A stretch of DNA of 64,000 nucleotides from UBA5072 sp041737175 (GTDB lineage Bacteria; Bacteroidota; Bacteroidia; Bacteroidales; UBA10428), in NCBI GenBank assembly GCA_041737175.1, contig JBGSSF010000003.1:1-64000 (forward strand). The letters run 5' to 3'. The translations under genes were made by a program, and so were the position numbers. Of this stretch, positions 61,349 to 64,000 are shown piece after piece (within the stretch, counting starts at the first letter, position 1; the number at the start of each line of letters is the position of its first letter). The notes below the pieces were generated by a model, which worked only from the letters and a program-made list of their open reading frames with translations, was not told the DNA's origin and made no database searches.

Positions 61349-61390
61349 AGACGCATTCAATGCATAAAGACGCATGCAATGCGTCTCTAC
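61346..61390. repeat. GAGACGC palindromic repeat after permease 5
   Basis: TAGAGACGCATTCAATGCATA followed by AGACGCAT-GCA-ATGCGTCT and CTAC. The first three bases are the permease 5 stop codon. It may also end the operon's transcript. Confidence 0.8.
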
Positions 61391-61409
61391 GAAGCAACCC
61401 CCTTTGGAA

Positions 61410-61436
61410 ATTATTGTCTTTATATCTGACAATAAT
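61410..61436. promoter_or_regulatory. Inverted repeat upstream of the surface-repeat protein gene
   Basis: ATTATTGTC and GACAATAAT are perfect 9-bp arms separated by 9 nt, ending 10 bp before the ATG at 61447. It could be an operator or a leader hairpin that covers the ribosome-binding region. Confidence 0.4.
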
Positions 61437-61446
61437 ACCTAAAACT

Positions 61447-62514
61447 ATGAAAACTCTGAAAATTTTATTGGCCTTTGTTTTTATTATGGTTGGTAAAACG
61501 TCGTGGTGCCAGGAAACCGGTTACAGGCATTTCCCCGTTCAGGTTTCCTTTGTCTATCCAATAGGACTGCACGGTGCACGAAGCACAGATTATACCTATG
61601 ACTTCTCTCTTAATATGCTGACAGGCAAGACAGGCAACATTGAAGGATGTGAAATCGGCGGATTGCTCAATACAAATCACGGAAATGTGTCGGGTATTCA
61701 GATCGGAGGTCTCGGGAATATGACAAAGGGGAATGTAAATGGGTTGCAGATAGGAGGTTTATACAGCCTGGCTGATAGCGTAGATGGACTTCAGCTTAAT
61801 GGTATATTCAGCAAAAGCAGTGAGTTGGATGGATTACAAATTTCGGGCATCCTGAATTTGTCAACATCTTCCGAATCTTCCATTGCCGGAATTGCCAACA
61901 TCAACACCGGTAATCAGGATGGAATTCAACTGGCAGGTATTTATAACCAGGCAAAAACTTTGAATGGAGTTCAGATTGGACTGGTCAATGTCATTGACTC
62001 GATAAGCAGCGGAATTTCCATCGGATTGGTCAGCCTTGTGCGTAAAGGCGCTTATGATGAATGGAACTTTTTTATTGCAGATTATATCAATATGGGAATA
62101 AGTTATAAGCTGGGTATCAAACAATTCTACACAATTTATACTGTTGGCATGAACTTCTTTGAAGACCAGTTATGGGTAGCTGGTTTAGGTTTCGGACACC
62201 TTAGTGAGGTGAATCCAAAGTTCAGCTTACAACCTGAAATAGTATGTTATACCTATTTTCCAATGAATTTTCAAAGACACATAAGGGATACCTATGTTTA
62301 TCATTTTAAATTCGGTCTGGTTCGAAATTTGAACGAAAGAATGGCCATCTCCTTTGCTCCCAGCATTTATCTTGCACACAAGTCCAACCGGCAGAGATAT
62401 GACCAGTACGGGTATGAACAAAGTCCAATCGGAGAATTATTTGATATTCATCCGACAAGAAGCAGCAAACTGGAATGGGGTTTTGGGTTGAGTGCTGGAT
62501 TTCACTTCAGATAA
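61447..62514 (+). CDS. Surface-repeat protein with tandem G-x-Q-I-x-G-L motifs (LA_2272-like)
   Basis: 355 residues from the ATG at 61447; the longer frame runs back into the palindrome and was rejected. A signal peptide ends near KTSWCQ. Residues about 55-190 hold seven to eight repeats of 15-23 residues built on GNVxGLQIGGLxN (for example GNVSGIQIGGLGN, GNVNGLQIGGLY, LNGVQIGLVN), which should fold as a beta-solenoid. The C-terminal half alternates amphipathic strands and ends SAGFHFR, as a barrel would. It resembles the LA_2272 surface-repeat family; function unknown. Whether it belongs to the permease operon is uncertain. Confidence 0.65.
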   Translation: MKTLKILLAFVFIMVGKTSWCQETGYRHFPVQVSFVYPIGLHGARSTDYTYDFSLNMLTGKTGNIEGCEIGGLLNTNHGNVSGIQIGGLGNMTKGNVNGLQIGGLYSLADSVDGLQLNGIFSKSSELDGLQISGILNLSTSSESSIAGIANINTGNQDGIQLAGIYNQAKTLNGVQIGLVNVIDSISSGISIGLVSLVRKGAYDEWNFFIADYINMGISYKLGIKQFYTIYTVGMNFFEDQLWVAGLGFGHLSEVNPKFSLQPEIVCYTYFPMNFQRHIRDTYVYHFKFGLVRNLNERMAISFAPSIYLAHKSNRQRYDQYGYEQSPIGELFDIHPTRSSKLEWGFGLSAGFHFR

Positions 62515-62580
62515 AATTTATGTTTCACAAGGCAACCATTTGCCCCTTTCAATCATCTTGCTGATATATATTCGAATCCT

Positions 62581-63090
62581 ATGAAATCCACACCAGCAAT
62601 TGTTTACATTTCACTCATATTCATTTTGTTCTCATGTGAAAATGAAAATGGAAGTCAGAATTTGCCAGAATTGTCGGTTAACCTGGTCCATCATTCTCCC
62701 TGCAAAGGCAGTAAATCGACCTATCAGATAGCAGATATACCCAGCAGCCAATCTTGCCTGGAATACTCCTATGATGCAGCAAACAAAGTTTTAAGACTGA
62801 AACATATTAATGCAGGTTTCAACTGTTGCCCCGACAGTTTATATTGTCATGTCGCTTTCAATCAAGATACTATCATTATCAGTGAATTTGAGGAATCTGC
62901 GCTTTGCAATTGCGATTGCCTGTTTGATCTGGAATTTGAAGTCAGCGGTGTTGAGATGCAGCCCTGTCAGCTGAAATTGATTGAACCATATGCCTCTGAT
63001 CAGGATAAAATCGTGTTTGGTATTAATCTAATTATAGACCAGGAAGGTACTTTTTGTGTTTCCAGAACCCAATATCCTTGGAACATCTGA
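62581..63090 (+). CDS. Cysteine-rich lipoprotein of unknown function
   Basis: 169 residues with a lipoprotein signal (IVYISLIFILFSC, lipobox LFSC). The mature part has about eleven further cysteines in local groups: SPCKGSK, QSCLEY, FNCCPDSLYC, LCNCDCLF and MQPCQL. The CC-x4-C and CNCDC groups could form disulfides or bind metal. I do not recognise a family. It starts 66 bp after the surface-repeat gene on the same strand. Confidence 0.7.
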   Translation: MKSTPAIVYISLIFILFSCENENGSQNLPELSVNLVHHSPCKGSKSTYQIADIPSSQSCLEYSYDAANKVLRLKHINAGFNCCPDSLYCHVAFNQDTIIISEFEESALCNCDCLFDLEFEVSGVEMQPCQLKLIEPYASDQDKIVFGINLIIDQEGTFCVSRTQYPWNI

Positions 63091-63128
63091 ATCCCTGCGA
63101 CCTCTCTGCTCTTTTGCGGACATAGTGC

Positions 63129-63170
63129 CCTATAGCCTACAGCCTATAGCCTACAGCCTATAGCCTATAA
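63129..63170. repeat. Heptamer-periodic repeat array F (CCTATAG/CCTACAG)
   Basis: Six tandem 7-mers alternating CCTATAG and CCTACAG, 38 bp after the lipoprotein stop. The same pair of units forms array D, 36 kb away. Confidence 0.88.
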
Positions 63171-63234
63171 TTAAATACTTGCTTTTTGCCGCATATTGAA
63201 GTAATTTTATCATGCCTGTTTAAATTTCCCAGTC

Positions 63235-64000
63235 ATGAAAGCAAAAGCATTCAATATCCTTCTTCTGGTAATGTTTTTACCGACAGCACAATGCAGCGAT
63301 CGCCAAAAAGAATATACCAGGTTGGATGTCAGTACAGTTGCATCTGACGAAGGGGATACTTTAATGAACAGAAAGCCGGCCGTAGCCGGAACTTTTTACC
63401 CCGGAAGCAGGGATGCGTTGATGAGACAAATCGCCGGTTTGTTTAAGGACGCCACACCCCATAAAAAGCTTGACCATGTTGTCGCCCTGATCTCACCACA
63501 TGCCGGGTATGTGTACTCGGGAAAAGTTGCCGCTTCTGCTTTTAACCAGCTTTCCCCTGATCAAAAATATGACAACGTCTTCATTATCAGTGCCAGTCAT
63601 TATGTTGGCTTTGGCGGAGCCGCCATGTATTGCGACGGAAATTTTACCACACCCCTGGGTATCGCAATGGTAAATATTCCACTTTCCAGAAAAATCATAC
63701 AGGAGAATCCCACCCTCTTTGTTTCCAACCCGGATGTACATTCGCCCGAGCATAGCATCGAAGTGCAAATCCCGTTTCTGCAATACCTTTATAAGGATGA
63801 GCTGCAGATCATTCCCATTCTGCTGGGCACACAAAAACCGGCAACCATAAAAAAAATAGCTGAGGCGCTGCGCCCCTATTTCAATGGCAACAACCTTTTC
63901 GTGATCAGTACTGACTTTTCGCATTACCCGGTTTACCAGGAAGCCTGTCAAGTGGATGCATTGACTGCCGATGCCATAGTCGGGAATTCATCCGCTGAAT
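63235..64000 (+). CDS. AmmeMemoRadiSam system protein B / Memo family, exported (cut by window edge)
   Basis: An ATG at 63235 opens a frame running off the right edge (255 codons visible). A signal sequence (AFNILLLVMFLPTAQC) may be a lipoprotein signal, though Gln before the Cys is atypical. The Memo domain shows VAGTFYPGSRDALM, LISPHAGYVYSG, SASHYVGFGG, HSPEHSIEVQIPFLQY and STDFSHYP, with the conserved His residues of the putative metal site. Bacterial homologues are usually encoded with an AMMECR1 protein and a radical-SAM enzyme; whether these follow cannot be seen. Biochemical role in bacteria is unclear. Confidence 0.88.
   Translation, partial: MKAKAFNILLLVMFLPTAQCSDRQKEYTRLDVSTVASDEGDTLMNRKPAVAGTFYPGSRDALMRQIAGLFKDATPHKKLDHVVALISPHAGYVYSGKVAASAFNQLSPDQKYDNVFIISASHYVGFGGAAMYCDGNFTTPLGIAMVNIPLSRKIIQENPTLFVSNPDVHSPEHSIEVQIPFLQYLYKDELQIIPILLGTQKPATIKKIAEALRPYFNGNNLFVISTDFSHYPVYQEACQVDALTADAIVGNSSAE

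Noticed and set aside
61360..61446. N-terminal extension of the surface-repeat protein
   Set aside because: It is translated from the GAGACGC palindrome and would bury the signal peptide inside the protein.
63493..63951. A minus-strand frame near the right edge
   Set aside because: It is antisense to the Memo-family gene, whose plus-strand frame carries all conserved motifs.

Overview
The window looks like chromosomal DNA of a fermentative member of the Bacteroidota, probably Bacteroidales. The evidence is a secreted protease with a type IX secretion sorting tail, a SusC/RagA-type porin, a DUF2027-Smr protein, families almost confined to this phylum (DUF6588, DUF4956), and promoters of the Bacteroidota type TAnnTTTG. 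No plasmid or phage backbone is visible. A likely IS4-type transposase tail at the left edge is the only mobile-element trace.

Layout. 1-17 kb is mostly housekeeping: an SDR enzyme, rarA, kdsA, a TPR histidine kinase, rnpB, a DUF2027-Smr protein, queA, a threonine aldolase, a lipoprotein msrB, a T9SS protease, rlmN, a SPOR-like protein and a NarL-type two-component pair. 17-26 kb is catabolic: a large FAD/Fe-S 2-hydroxyacid dehydrogenase, then a tight operon pta - 3-hydroxyacyl-CoA dehydrogenase - ackA - ptb - buk that makes ATP from acetyl-CoA and butyryl-CoA. 26-30.5 kb holds envelope proteins, tRNA-Lys and a CotH-like/DUF4956 pair. 30.5-37.4 kb is an accessory island: a decayed SDR-LytTR composite, a SOUL haem-binding protein, a TolC / FtsX-type permease / HlyD adaptor / ATPase exporter and, divergently, a MerR regulator with a B12-binding domain that keeps the W-x9-EH light-sensing motif of CarH. 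37.4-44.7 kb (minus strand) is a sugar-use cluster (GH2 enzyme, MFS sugar porter, orphan SusC, TIM-barrel isomerase). 44.7-61.3 kb is an NtrB/NtrC-type pair divergent from a 13.6 kb operon of two ATPases and five large FtsX/MacB-like permeases, with a good sigma-54 promoter in front. 61.4-64 kb has a surface-repeat protein, a Cys-rich lipoprotein and the start of a Memo-family protein.

Best candidate for a new system: the divergent unit at 31.1-37.1 kb. A predicted adenosylcobalamin photoreceptor faces a four-gene tripartite exporter that ends in a haem/porphyrin-binding SOUL protein. The AT-rich spacer between them carries repeated TGAACA boxes of the TnnACA type described for CarH operators. 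This fits light-controlled export or handling of a photosensitising tetrapyrrole. That function is inferred; the motif and repeats are seen directly.

A second theme is small intergenic repeats. Six spacers carry arrays that all have a 7-bp period but differ in sequence. Four spacers after permease genes carry GAGACGC palindromes whose first bases supply the stop codon. Both kinds sit at gene 3' ends and resemble repeats better known from cyanobacteria.
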